Source of the DNA: Eimeria necatrix
Lineage: Eukaryota > Apicomplexa > Conoidasida > Eucoccidiorida > Eimeriidae
Assembly: GCF_000499385.1 (NCBI RefSeq)
Contig: NW_013651697.1
Location: 1 to 16,412, forward strand
Direction: 5' to 3'
DNA: 16,412 bases
Below, in pieces: positions 1 to 7,923 of the stretch (within the stretch, counting starts at the first letter, position 1; every line of letters starts with the position of its first letter). Position numbers and translations under genes: made by a program. The notes beneath the pieces were generated by a model that saw nothing but the letters and a program-made list of their open reading frames with translations, was not told the DNA's origin and searched no databases.

Positions 1-56
1 GGGGCCCCCCCCTCCCCGGGGGCCCCCGGGGGCCCCTCGAACACCAAAAGAAGCAC

Positions 57-447
57 CTGGCGGGGCTGGAAGCCGCGGGGGGGCCCCCGCTCAAGGCGCT
101 GGGCCAGCCTGTGGAGAAGCTGGTGGCTGCGGGTCTCCCAAGGAAGCTTCTGGAGAAGCTTCTGGAGGGCCTCGTGGGCCTTCTGGCGGGCCCCCCGGGC
201 CCCCCGGGAGGCCCCCCGCAGGGCCGTGGCCAGCAGCCCGAGGCCCGTGGCCACTGCTGCTGCTAACCCCAAAGAGGAAAAGACACTTCCTGCCAAAATG
301 CTGAATTGTTGCGGAAAAGAAAGAGAAGCTGCTGCTTCTGGAGTTTCGTAGTAGCCCCCATCGGCCCCGAAGAAGGCCCCGCTCGGCGACTGCCCAAACA
401 CGTTCCGCACCCACTGCTCCTTCCCGCTCGCCAGCGCCGCCGAGTAG
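57..447 (-). CDS. Gene 2, exon with a membrane segment, near the left edge
   Basis: The acceptor CTGCTGCAG ends a CTG tract of about 15 units; one base completes an Asn codon. It reads YSAALASGKEQWVRNVFGQS, PSGAFFGADGGYYETPEAAA, SLSFPQQ, then a hydrophobic helix FSILAGSVFSSLGLAAAV plus ATGLGLLATAL (residues about 48-76), then a basic helical tail with ARQKAHEALQKLLQKLPWET and HQLLHRLAQRLERG. The donor CGCCAG|GTGCTT is phase 0, but the frame stays open to base 1, so the exon could continue past the edge. With the hydrophobic segment of 1210-1423 this makes the C-terminal part of gene 2 a probable two-helix membrane region. No family is recognised. Confidence 0.7.
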
Positions 448-449
448 CT

Positions 450-495
<46 letters not shown>

Positions 496-1209
496 ATGCG
501 GGGGCAGCACGGCAAAAATCGACGCCGAGGCAGCAAAAACAGACAAAATGGCAGCAAAAACAAAACCCGCAGCAGCAAAAACAGATGCAGCAGCAGAAAC
601 ACAACGCAGCAGCAGCGCGAACAGATGCAGGACGAACCGCAGCAGCAGCAGCAGCAGCAACAGCAGCAGAAGCAGCAGCAGCAGCTCCACGCGAGGTGCG
701 GGGGAACCGACACCCTCAAGTGCTGCAGCAGAGCCTTCCAGCTGTGCAGCTAGCTATACAGCTACCCCCCGGCGCAGCAGCTAGCTAGCTACCCAGTGTA
801 GGCACCCACTCAGCCAGCTAACTAGCTGGCTATCTACCTGGCTAGCTAGCTGGCTAGCTGGCCAGCTAGCTGGCTAGCTGGCCAGCTAGCTGGCTACTTA
901 GCTACCCAGCTAGCTGGCTACTTAGCTACCCAGCTAGCTAGCTAGCTGTCAGCTAGCCAGCTACCTGGTCAGCTAGCTAGCTAGCCACCCCGCTGACTAG
1001 CCACCCAGTCACCTAGCTAGCTAGCTAGCTAGCTACCTCGCCTCCTAGCTACCCAGTCAGCTAGCTAGCGACCTCGCCTCGCAGCTCCCCAGTTAGCTAG
1101 CTAGCTACATCGCCGCCTAGCTGCCTTGTGAGCTGCCTAGCCAGCCAGCCAGCCAGCCAGCCGGCCAGCTAGCTAGCTAGCTAGCTAGCTAGCTAGCTAG
1201 GTGGCGCAC
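448..1209 (-). repeat. Gene 2 intron: CAG tract, degenerate CAG, then CTAG tetranucleotide block
   Basis: From the left: a CAG tract at 449-494; an interrupted CAG/CAA/AAAAC region to about 690; a short unique stretch 690-750 that could hide a mini-exon (KALLQHLRVSVPPHLA on the minus strand, weak donor); then about 450 bases of CTAG, CCAG and CTGG tetramers from 750 to 1200. The last unit abuts the exon at 1210. No independent gene is seen. Confidence 0.8.
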
Positions 1210-1423
1210 TTGAGCTGGCCCGGGACGTCGAGGGGCCCCTGGGGGATCTTGTCCGGAGGCACTCCCAGGCGCGCGAGGCCCTCGCCTTTGGCCCACAGCA
1301 GCAAAGAAGAAAAAAGAAAAAAAGTGGCGGAGAGAAAAGCCAAAGAGCGCCACTTCTTGAAGGGGCGGAGCGCAGCAGCAGCGGCGCGCCGCAGCGACGG
1401 CGACAGCCCCCGCAGCACGCTCC
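1210..1423 (-). CDS. Gene 2, exon with a hydrophobic segment
   Basis: The acceptor is GGGCGTGCAG after a TTTAGGG tract, entering in phase 1 as required. It reads SVLRGLSPSLRRAAAAALRP, FKKWRSLAFLSATFFLFSSL, LLWAKGEGLARLGVPPDKIP and QGPLDVPGQL. Residues about 26-43 form a plausible transmembrane helix with positive charges before it. The donor CTCAA|GTGCGC leaves phase 2, exactly what the exon at 57-447 needs. Otherwise the frame stops at a TAG (1197-1199) that is the first unit of a CTAG tract. The T-rich coding stretch could be mistaken for an intronic pyrimidine tract, but splicing it out breaks the phase. Confidence 0.6.
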
Positions 1424-1433
1424 CTGCACGCCC

Positions 1434-1629
1434 AAACCCTAAACCCTAAACCCTAAACCCTAAACCCTAAACCCTAAACCCTAAGCCCGGGTGTTGGGCC
1501 CGAAGCCCGGGACACGGTGCTTCAAACCCGAGGGATGGTGGGGAGGCGTGAGGGTGAATAGGCACTGGCTTTGGAACTTATGCCCCAGGCAGCAAACCCT
1601 AAACCCTAAACCCTAAACCCTAAACCCTA
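1434..1629 (+). repeat. Two telomere-type AAACCCT tracts
   Basis: AAACCCT units lie at 1434-1484 and 1594-1629 on the plus strand. Between them are about 110 unique GC-rich bases with no open frame of interest. On the coding strand of gene 2 they read TTTAGGG, and the first tract ends eleven bases before the exon at 1423. Confidence 0.95.
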
Positions 1630-1806
1630 GCAGCGGCAAATGGACAGAAAGAGCGAAAGAGAGACAAAAAGAAGTACAATAAGGGACAGAAGAAGGAACA
1701 AAAGGGGACAAAAAAGAAACAAAAAGAAAGGTAAAAGAAAATAATAAAAATGGAACAAAAAGGAAAGAAAAGAAAACATAAAAAGTAAAAAATAAAAATA
1801 AAAAAG
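1630..1806 (+). repeat. A-rich degenerate tract
   Basis: Units of the type ACAAAAAGAA, AAAGAAAAC and AATAAAAA. On the coding strand this is a T-rich intron segment following the GTAAAC donor of the polyglutamine exon. Open frames across it are low-complexity Phe/Leu translations and are not supported. Confidence 0.85.
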
Positions 1807-1818
1807 CCGAGAGTTTAC

Positions 1819-1998
1819 CAAAAGGGACTTGAACAACAGCGGGGGCTCGCGGGCACTTCAACCAGACCACGTCTTCTTCATCGGCGTTCTTTTGCTGCTG
1901 CTGCTGCTGCTGCTGCCGCTGCTGCTGCTGCTGCTGCTGCCGGGCCAACCACGTCGGCATCTCCAGAACGGCCTCGCCCTCCCCTGCCTCTCCTTCTC

Positions 1999-2048
<50 letters not shown>

Positions 2049-2290
2049 AAGTACTCTTCCCAGTCCCCGTTGTGCCCCTTGTCTGCTGCAGCAATGTAGT
2101 TTGCTGCCAGGGGGCCCCTCACACTGTAAAGCACACAACCTCTGGCCCCCTCCAGTCTCCTTTTTAATTCATTTACTAATTCAGATCGAGAATAAAAACT
2201 GTCTCCAGCGTCTCCCTGCATCCTCCCCAGCAGGGTCACCACTTCTCCCTTTTGGGGGGCCCCCCCTGCTGTCTGGGGGCCCCCCTGGGG
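1819..2290 (-). CDS. Gene 2, long exon with two polyglutamine runs
   Basis: The chosen 5' end is GCGCAG at 2291; it is uncertain inside GC-rich DNA. The exon reads GEVVTLLGRMQGD, SFYSRSELVNELKRRLEGAR, GCVLYSVRGPLAANYIAAAD and KGHNGDWEEYFW. Then come a run of 15 Gln, REGEAGEGEAVLEMPTWLAR, a Q7-R-Q8 run, and KNADEEDVVWLKCPRAPAVV QVPF. The donor is TTTTG|GTAAAC, phase 1. These are the only CAG tracts in the window flanked on both sides by convincing coding sequence. Such homopolymeric amino-acid runs are characteristic of Eimeria proteins. The intron after the donor is T-rich. The function is unknown. Confidence 0.72.
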
Positions 2291-2352
2291 CTGCGCGGCG
2301 GCGTCTGGGGGCCCCCTGGGGGCCCCCTCCGTGGGGGGCCCCACGGGCCCAC

Positions 2353-2504
2353 GCGGTGGTGAACTTTGAGGGTCACATGAGCCATTAAGGAATCTTTTGC
2401 TGCAGTTGAAGAAGCTGAAGGTTCCCAAGAAGGATCTGAAACTGGGTCATGCAATGTTACAGAAAGTACAGACACCTCAGCGCGCCAGGGGCCCCTGCTG
2501 AACT
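2353..2504 (-). CDS. Gene 2, exon of 50 codons
   Basis: The acceptor is CTGTGCGCAG at the end of a CTG tract, entering in phase 1 as needed. It reads FSRGPWRAEVSVLSVTLHDP, VSDPSWEPSASSTAAKDSLM and AHVTLKVHHR, ending at CGC|GTGGGC in phase 0. Past this point the frame enters GGGGGCCCC runs and terminates, while the clear coding frame of 1819-2290 is a different one. The junction may be a small intron of about 62 nt or a base-count error in the G/C homopolymers. Confidence 0.5.
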
Positions 2505-2510
2505 CTGCGC

Positions 2511-2559
<49 letters not shown>

Positions 2560-2954
2560 TGTGAGAGGGGAAGCAGCGCTTTCTGCAGCAGCAGCATTAC
2601 CAGACGACTGTCAGCAGCAGCAGCAGCAGACGATTAACAGTACAAAGCAGCAGCATCACCAGATGATTAGCAGCAGCAGCAGCACCACCAACACGACCAC
2701 GCGAAGCACCAGCAGCACCGCAGCAGCAGCAGCACCGCAGCAGCAGCACCAGCAGCACCGCAGCAGCACCGCAGCACCAGCAGCACCAGCAGCACCAGCA
2801 GCACCAGCAGCACCGCAGCAGCACCGCAGCACCAGCAGCACCGCAGCAGCAGCACCGCAGCAGCAGCAGCAGCAGCGCAGCAGCAGCAGCAGCAGCGCAG
2901 CAGCAGCAGCAGCAGCGCAGCAGCAGCAGCGCAGCAGCAGCAGCAGCAGCAGAC
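2505..2954 (+). repeat. Long CAG and CAG/CAC compound triplet block (gene 2 intron)
   Basis: An uninterrupted CAG tract at about 2513-2558, then CAG mixed with CAC, CGCAG and ATTAG variants up to 2952. The section 2695-2890 shows a higher-order CACCAGCAG/CACCGCAG rhythm. It lies between two phase-matched exons, so the Gln/Ser/Ala frames are not genes. Confidence 0.85.
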
Positions 2955-3236
2955 CCGTGACAATGAAGGGCCAGCCCGTGGCGAGCTGGAGCGGCTGCCC
3001 CTTCTGGGTGCAGAAGAGAGTGGCCTTGAGGCCCTGGAGAGAGTGCGGATTGCTGCGGAGAGAAAAGGGAGAAAACACCCGAGGGTTTAGGGGCCCCAAA
3101 GACAGCAGCAAAGGCAGGGGGGCCCCCTGGGGCCCCGAGGCCCTGTCGAGGTACTCCACGGAGGCGGCCAAAGGGTACGGGTCCAGGGCCTCCACGGGGC
3201 CGGGTTCCAGCAGCCGCACACGCAGAAACCACTGGC
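2955..3236 (-). CDS. Gene 2, exon of 93 codons
   Basis: The acceptor GGGTTTGTGCAG lies at the end of a long TTTAGGG tract. It reads QWFLRVRLLEPGPVEALDPY, PLAASVEYLDRASG, a Leu/Pro-rich stretch, then SNPHSLQGLKATLFCTQKGQ and PLQLATGWPFIVT. The donor taken is ACGG|GTCTGC, leaving phase 1. A small intron of 51 nt may be hidden inside: GCT|GTCTTT to a very good acceptor TTTTCTCTCCGCAG before CAATCC, also phase-consistent, which would remove residues about 44-60. The strands look beta-rich. No family is recognised. Confidence 0.68.
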
Positions 3237-3242
3237 CTGCAC

Positions 3243-3617
3243 AAACCCTAAACCCTAAACCCTAAACCCTAAACCCTAAACCCTAAACCCTAAACCCTAA
3301 ACCCTAAACCCTAAACCCTGGGGTTTGAATTCGACACCCTGCGGTCGGCACTTGCAGTGCTCAGCTGTGCTGCGTTTTCAGATGGGACGGAACTGCCGGG
3401 CTGTGATCCCTAAACCCTAAACCCTAAACCCTAAACCCTAAACCCTAAACCCGAAACCGTGACCTGTGGTGCATTTTTAGAAGCTGCCAGGCCGTGAACT
3501 CTAAACCCTAAACCCTAAACCCTAGGCCCTGGCCCGTGGTGCGTCTCCAGAAGCTGCCGGGTCGTAAACCCTAAACCCTAAACCCTAAACCCTAAACCCT
3601 AAACCCTAAACCCTAAC
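3243..3617 (+). repeat. Telomere-type tracts alternating with a degenerate exon-end unit
   Basis: AAACCCT tracts lie at 3243-3319, 3408-3452, 3501-3524 and 3565-3616. The spacers are related to each other: each has a GTGGTGC-like core followed by AGAAGCTGCCGGG and a GTCGT/CTGTG end. They match the 3' end of the neighbouring exon at 3618-3650. This is the intron between exons 3618-3764 and 2955-3236. Confidence 0.9.
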
Positions 3618-3764
3618 CTGTGGTGCACTTCCAGTAGCTGCCGGGCTGCATCTCAAGGCCCACTATGGAGCGTCTGTACAGCACTTGGGGAGCGGATCCC
3701 AGGATCGAAAATGTGGGGAGGAGACGATCCCGGGACAGTTTTTCGAGTTGATTTTGTCGAATTC
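3618..3764 (-). CDS. Gene 2, exon of 48 codons
   Basis: The acceptor is TTTTTTTTGCAG, excellent. It reads IRQNQLEKLSRDRLLPTFSI, LGSAPQVLYRRSIVGLEMQP and GSYWKCTT, then the donor ACAG|GTTAGG. The donor is also the first unit of a TTTAGGG tract. Phase is 1 to 1, and the split Gly codon is completed by GC of the next exon. The final 35 bases with the donor occur again, degenerated, three times downstream in the intron. In another frame the 5' half is also open (EFDKINSKNCPG), but it meets a stop and does not fit the phases. Confidence 0.65.
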
Positions 3765-3968
3765 CTGCAAAAAAAAGCCAATTTTTTTTCTTTTTTCGAA
3801 TTTTAAAAGCCCTTTGGAGTCTCAAAAAGAATTGCAAATTAAATTCCAATTAAAATGCACTTTTCCGCAGTTTTGGGGCTTTCAAAAAAGCATTTTAGAG
3901 CCTTTTGCATGCGCTTGAAGACAAGTCTAAAGACTTATTTTACTTGTATATGTAAGTATATTTTAAAA

Positions 3969-4008
<40 letters not shown>

Positions 4009-4129
4009 AATAAATAAATAAATAAATAAATAATAAAATGCATAAAGTATATATGGACTTATTTGCAGAGGTAAACGCGAAGACATCCGCAAGCAGGCTG
4101 TGCTGTACATACACACTCGATACGCATGC

Positions 4130-4173
<44 letters not shown>

Positions 4174-4265
4174 GGCAGCAGCAGCAGCAGCAGCCGCAGG
4201 GTTCAGCAACGAGCTGTCAAACAGCAGCAAAAGAGACAATAAAGAGACTCAGCAGCAGCACTCAC
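3765..4265 (-). other. Gene 2 intron: AT-rich part, AAAT tract, CAG tracts
   Basis: An AT-rich unique stretch covers 3765-3940. A tetranucleotide AAAT tract runs from about 3962 to 4038. CAG tracts occupy about 4131-4195. A possible phase-neutral mini-exon at 4059-4097 (CLRMSSRLPLQI) is noted but too weak to annotate as coding. Confidence 0.75.
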
Positions 4266-4320
4266 CAAACATAATGACATTGTTGGGATCCACTTTGGGG
4301 GACTCAAAGGCAGCAGAATC
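4266..4320 (-). CDS. Gene 2, exon of 18 codons
   Basis: The acceptor is CTCTTCGCCCAG and the donor TTTG|GTGAGT, both near consensus. It reads DSAAFESPKVDPNNVIMFG with the last codon split. Phase is 0 to 1, agreeing with the exons at 4578-4797 and 3618-3764. A CTG tract stands directly before the acceptor and another triplet tract after the donor. Confidence 0.62.
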
Positions 4321-4327
4321 CTGGGCG

Positions 4328-4367
<40 letters not shown>

Positions 4368-4480
4368 ACCCTGTTGCTGCTGCTGCTGCAGCAGCAGCAG
4401 CAGGCCGCGTCATCCTCCCCCACAGCATCCTACTGCAGCTGCGCTCCACGCTGTGTACACAGGACAGTCCGAGCTGCTCG

Positions 4481-4531
<51 letters not shown>

Positions 4532-4577
4532 TGCTGAGGCTTAGCAGCGGCCGCCAGCTGCTGCGGTGTACGTACAC
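4321..4577 (+). repeat. CAG tract, CTG-CAG palindrome and CTG tract (gene 2 intron)
   Basis: CAG units at 4331-4366; a perfect 28-bp palindrome at 4375-4402 where CTG units turn into CAG units around a central CTGCAG; unique DNA to 4480; then CTG units at about 4483-4533. The neighbouring opposed triplet tracts could form a larger hairpin. Confidence 0.85.
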
Positions 4578-4797
4578 CTGAGCTGGGGCCTCCAAAGAAA
4601 GTGAGGGGCCCCACAAAATCGGCTGCTGGGCTTTCTGGGGAGTCGAGTGGACTGGGATCGGATCCCCGTGCTGCAGCTGGAGAGGCTGGCGAGCGCGAGA
4701 CAAGAACGCATAAAGGGACTCGTTTTCAGGTGTACGTACACCCCAGCGCAGCAGCAGCAAGCCAACAGCCCAGTGGTCCACTGGGGCCCCAGCGGGA
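4578..4797 (-). CDS. Gene 2, exon of 73 codons
   Basis: The acceptor is CCTTTTTTGGTTTGCTGCAG, strong; the donor is CAG|GTGTAC. It reads PAGAPVDHWAVGLLLLRWGV, RTPENESLYAFLSRARQPLQ, LQHGDPIPVHSTPQKAQQPI and LWGPSLSLEAPAQ. The end is phase 0. The donor lies inside a perfect palindrome, GGTGTACGTACACC at 4565-4578, and a second copy at 4729-4742 is translated as part of the exon. There is one N-E-S sequon (residues 25-27). No family is recognised. Confidence 0.55.
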
Positions 4798-4958
4798 CTG
4801 CAGCAAACCAAAAAAAGGCTTTTTTGGAGTTTTTGAATAAATAAATTAATTTTAATTTATATTTTAATCTTTTAAATCATTTTAAAACTCTTTTTTCTCA
4901 AAACCCACGCCTCCCGTCGATCGCTGGCCTCCCTACAAGCCCCGATGAGGACTAGCCT

Positions 4959-4997
<39 letters not shown>

Positions 4998-5296
4998 AGA
5001 CTGAGGCTGCCGCTGCTGCTGCTCCTACAGTTGTCGTTGCTGCTTTTGCTGCTGTTGCTTCTTTTGCTGCTGCTGCAGCTGCTACGGATTATTTTGTTGC
5101 TGCTGTTGCTGTTGCTGCTGCTGTAGCTGTTGCTGCTGCTGCTGCTGCTGACGCCTGCATGGTGCCTGCCGCTGCCGCTGTTGTTGCTGCTGCTGCTGCA
5201 CTGTTACATGCCGCTGCTGCTGCTGCTGCAGTGTTACATGCCGTTGCTGCTGCTGCTGCTGCAGTGTTAGTGCTGCTGCTGCTGCTGCACACTTAC
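4798..5296 (+). repeat. AT-rich segment then CTG/CTT/TTG triplet block (gene 2 intron)
   Basis: 4805-4890 is AT-rich with TTTTAAA words. CTG tracts with TTG, CCG and TTT interruptions fill about 4962-5290, including two near-identical pieces around a TGTTACATGCCG word at 5202-5215 and 5232-5245. No coding is supported. Confidence 0.8.
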
Positions 5297-5344
5297 GGCT
5301 TTCTGCGCGCTCGGGCGAAGTGTACATACACCCCAGCTCGCCAG
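5297..5344 (-). CDS. Gene 2, candidate exon with strong GTAAGT donor
   Basis: The donor GCC|GTAAGT is consensus. With acceptor CTTTAG at 5345 it reads WRAGVYVHFARARRK and leaves in phase 2, matching the entry of the exon at 4578-4797. A longer version from 5369 (CTGAG|AAGTTC) adds about eight codons in the same frame. Part of the coding sequence (GTGTATGTACACTTC) is a variant of the GTGTACGTACACC repeat, so the frame could be fortuitous. Confidence 0.4.
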
Positions 5345-5628
5345 CTAAAGATGGAGGCCAACAGAACTTCTCAGAATTGTTTTAAATGGTATTTTTTAAT
5401 TAATAGAAACAAAAAGAGCCTTGTGAATTTATTCGAAAAAGATTAAAAGTGCTGAAGCTGAGAGCGCTTGAAGAGGCAAACACGGGAGTAGTGAGTTCTT
5501 GTCTGTTTTCTGCATGCATGCATGCAAATAAAATGCCATTATATTTATTCAAAACCATTTATTTATTTCAATTCTTAATTTATATTTATAAGTGCCTAGG
5601 AGTTCAAAACGCATGCACGAAGACTTGC

Positions 5629-5688
5629 CTCGAGTTTCGAGCGCATGCACGAAGTGCCTTTTTCGACGTCTACGAACGGGTTTTTCAT
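5629..5688 (-). CDS. Gene 2, possible first exon (MKNPFVDVEKGTS...)
   Basis: An ATG in AT-rich DNA opens 20 codons, MKNPFVDVEKGTSCMRSKLE, ending at GAG|GCAAGT, a perfect match to the GC-donor consensus. It lies on the correct strand between the stop of gene 1 and the clearer exons of gene 2. A possible bridging mini-exon of 26 nt at 5484-5509 (TGCAG|AAAACAG, donor CC|GTGTTT) would restore the phase to the exon at 5297-5344. The evidence is only a start codon, a donor and phase arithmetic, so this is tentative. Confidence 0.28.
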
Positions 5689-5810
5689 TTAAATAAATGC
5701 AAGTTTTTAATCTATTTAAAAGTCCAACTTTTATTTGAATTTATAGGAACTATTTTGAGACAAAAAGCTGCGAAAACGCCTTTCAAAAAGACCTGCGCCG
5801 AGCTCCTGGT
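5689..5810. promoter_or_regulatory. AT-rich DNA before the possible gene 2 start
   Basis: Between the candidate ATG at 5688 and the GTGTAC repeats, the DNA is AT-rich with AAATAAATG and TTTAAA words and has no protein-like frame. If the start is right this would be the 5' leader and promoter side. No defined promoter element can be named. Confidence 0.25.
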
Positions 5811-5812
5811 GC

Positions 5813-6092
5813 TGAGGTGTATGTACACCTCAGCTTCACTAACAAGAACACCTCTCTGGGGCTCCAGTGTACGTACACCTGAGCTGTACAGACACCTCAG
5901 CTGTACAGACTCCTGCGGTGTACATACAGCTGAAGTGTACGTACAGCTGAGATGCAAGAACAGCCGAAGTGTACAGACACCTGAGGTCTAGGCAGTGCTG
6001 CAGTGTACAGACACCTGAGGTGTACAGACACCTGAGGTGTACAGACACCTGAGGTGTACAGACACCTGAGGCAGCTGGGGTGTACAGACACC
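5813..6092 (+). repeat. GGTGTACAGACACCTGA repeat cluster
   Basis: About a dozen copies of GTGTACAGACACCTGAG and variants (GTGTACGTACACC, GTGTACATACAGC). At 6003-6072 four copies are in strict 17-bp tandem. Single copies also occur at 4565, 4729, 5320, 9444, 14638 and 14814, several next to splice sites. The units are imperfect or perfect palindromes. This is intergenic, between gene 1 and gene 2. Confidence 0.85.
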
Positions 6093-6196
6093 TCATTCTT
6101 TTCCCCACACGGAGCTGCAGAGCCACAAAGACGATCCCAGTTGTTCCTTTTTTCATTTCTTTCCTCAAAAGAATTCCATTTTCTAAATCTTTCAGC

Positions 6197-6351
6197 AAAA
6201 GGGGCCCCTAGCAGCAGCAAAAAGGGCCCCTAGCAGCAGCAAAAGGGGCCCCTAGTAGCAGCAAAAGGGGCCCCTAGCAGCAGCAAAAGGGGCCCCTAGC
6301 AGCAGCAAAAGGGGCCCCTAGCAGCAGCAAAAGGGGCCCCCTTAGCAGCAA
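6197..6351 (+). repeat. 22-bp minisatellite, about seven copies
   Basis: The unit is AAAAGGGGCCCCTAG followed by CAGCAGC. Copies begin at 6197, 6219, 6241, 6263, 6285, 6307 and 6329; three are identical to the consensus, others differ by one or two bases, and the last is altered (CCCCCTTAGCAGCAAG). It joins the two sequence types that dominate the window, GGGGCCCC palindromes and CAG triplets, in one unit. Confidence 0.95.
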
Positions 6352-6369
6352 GAGTGTCGCTCAGGCCTC

Positions 6370-6645
6370 TCTCGTTTTCCAATTCTTTTGCCTATTTGTT
6401 TCTTTGTGTATTTGTTTATTTTCTTTTTTTTTTTCTTTTTGTTCTATTTGTTTCTTCTTTCTTTTTTTGGCTATTTGTTTCTTTTTGTTTCCTTTTTTCG
6501 TCTATTTGTTTCTTTTTGTTTCTGTTTTTTGTCTATTTGTTTCTTTTTTGTCCATTTGTTTCTTTCACTTCTCTTTTTCTCTATTTGTTTCTTTTATTTC
6601 CTTTTTTTCTATTTGTTTCTTTTTCTTTCTAAAGTCTTTTTTGCT
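6370..6645 (+). repeat. Strand-asymmetric T-rich tract (CTATTTGTTTCTTTTT)
   Basis: About 270 bases nearly free of A, built of CTATTTGTTTCTTTTT units with length drift of roughly 30-40 bp spacing. It sits intergenically. The Phe/Leu-rich frames over it in all three phases are typical of a repeat, not a gene. Confidence 0.85.
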
Positions 6646-6717
6646 AATTAAAGGCCCTATTGAGACTCAGCCCTATACGCGCTTTGTCCCCAGCAAGCCG
6701 CCTAGGCTTGCATGCAC

Positions 6718-7354
6718 CCGGGGGGCCCCCCAAAGGGCCAAAAGGGGCCCCTAGGGGCCCCTAGGGGCCCCCGGGGGCCCCTAGGGGCCCCTTTTGGGGC
6801 CCCTGGGGGCCCCCAGGGGCCCTAAAAAAGGCCCCAAAAAGGGCCCCCGGGGCCTCCAGGGGCCCCAAAAGGGGCCTCCACGGGGTCTTTCAGGGCCCCC
6901 TAGGGGGCCCTTTAGAACTCAGAGGACCAGGGGCCCTCAGGGGGCCCCCTGGGACCTTAAGGTAGCCTTGAGAGGCCCACAAAGGGCCCCTGGGGCCTCA
7001 AAAAGAGTATAAAGGGCCCCTATGGGGCCCCTAAATGGCCCCCAGGAGCCTCGGGGGCCTAAACGCCCCTAAAGGGCCCCCTGAGCTCTCCAGGGGCATC
7101 CTGGGGGGCCCCTACGGGGCCCCCCAAGGCCTTGAAAGGGTCTCCTTTTGAGACCCAAAAGAGTCCTCTGAGGCCTTCAGGGGCCCCCTTTGGGGCAGTA
7201 AAGAGGCCCTGCGGGGATAATCATAAAGGACGCCTCTGGGGGGCCCCGTGGGGCCCTCAAGGGGGCCCCCAGAGGCCCCCTGGCAGCCCTGAGGGGCCCC
7301 GGGGGCCCCCCGGACCCCCCGGAACCCAGGGGGCCCCCGGGGGCCCCTGGGCCC
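6718..7354. repeat. GGGGCCCC-rich intergenic block
   Basis: About 640 bases dense in GGGGCCCC, GGGGGCCCC and TAGGGGCCCC words, mostly palindromic, directly after the stop codon of gene 1 and reaching into its last exon. The GPQGPP-like frames reflect this composition. No terminator or polyadenylation signal can be picked out. Confidence 0.8.
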
Positions 7355-7672
7355 TCAGAGGTCCTCTGCTGTGCCTTGGTGGCTCGCTGGCAAATGGGGG
7401 GCCCCCCGGTGAATGTTGTTAAGTCTTTTGTCGGGGTAGGGGCCCCCCGGGAGGGCGTCGCGGTAGGGGGCCTGGGGGGGGGCCCCCTGCTGCTGCGGGG
7501 GGCCCCCCTGGCCCCCCTGCTGCTGCGGGGGGCCCCCCTGCTGCTGCGGGGGGCCCCTCGAGTCCAACTCCAAACGGGTCAAAAAGTCCACTCCTCCTTG
7601 CTGCTGAATTTGGGCCCTCAATTTGGCCACGCCTTCCAGGGCCAGCTTCACATATTCTTCAGTTCGCCGGGC
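7355..7672 (-). CDS. Gene 1, probable terminal exon, ends at TGA
   Basis: The acceptor is TTGTTGTTTTGGCTGCAG, pyrimidine-rich and strong, entering in phase 0 as required. The first part, ARRTEEYVKLALEGVAKLRA then QIQQQGGVDFLTRLELDS, is clearly protein-like and helical. It is followed by a low-complexity Gly/Pro/Gln section made of GGGGGGCCCC and CAGCAG units (GPPQQQ repeated), then PYPDKRLNNIHRGAPHLPAS and a TGA. After the start of that section there is no GT until the stop, so this is most simply the last exon of 105 codons. A donor at GGA|GTGGAC earlier in the exon cannot be excluded. Confidence 0.65.
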   Translation of the reverse strand, partial: ARRTEEYVKLALEGVAKLRAQIQQQGGVDFLTRLELDSRGPPQQQGGPPQQQGGQGGPPQQQGAPPQAPYRDALPGGPYPDKRLNNIHRGAPHLPASHQGTAEDL

Positions 7673-7700
7673 CTGCAGCCAAAACAACAACCCCACCCCT

Positions 7701-7734
<34 letters not shown>

Positions 7735-7848
7735 AGCAAGGATAAGTGCAGAAAGGAGGCAGGGGCGTCTAGCAGGTGCAAGTGGGAAGGACTGAGGGAG
7801 GAGGAAGAGGAACTAAGATAAAGGAGACACCGACAGCAGCAGCAGCAA

Positions 7849-7910
<62 letters not shown>

Positions 7911-7923
7911 AAAGATGGCTCAC
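7673..7923 (+). repeat. Gene 1 intron with CTG and CAG/CAA tracts
   Basis: CTG units at about 7701-7732 turn into CAGCAAGG. About 90 bases of unique A/G-rich DNA follow, then CAG/CAA units at about 7833-7911. No coding is supported. Confidence 0.8.

Noticed and set aside
694..750. Minus-strand reading KALLQHLRVSVPPHLA as an exon
   Set aside because: Weak donor (CGC|GTGGAG), and the flanking exons already join correctly in phase 2.
306..788. Long plus-strand frame over the CAG tract
   Set aside because: It is the opposite strand of a good minus-strand exon plus a translated triplet tract.
4059..4097. Mini-exon CLRMSSRLPLQI between gene 2 exons
   Set aside because: It is phase-neutral (1 to 1), so phase neither supports nor excludes it; acceptor and donor (AATAA|GTCCAT) are poor.
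7132..7422. Collagen-like Gly-Pro frame on the plus strand
   Set aside because: Direct translation of GGGGCCCC palindromes, with stops soon after and no splice context.
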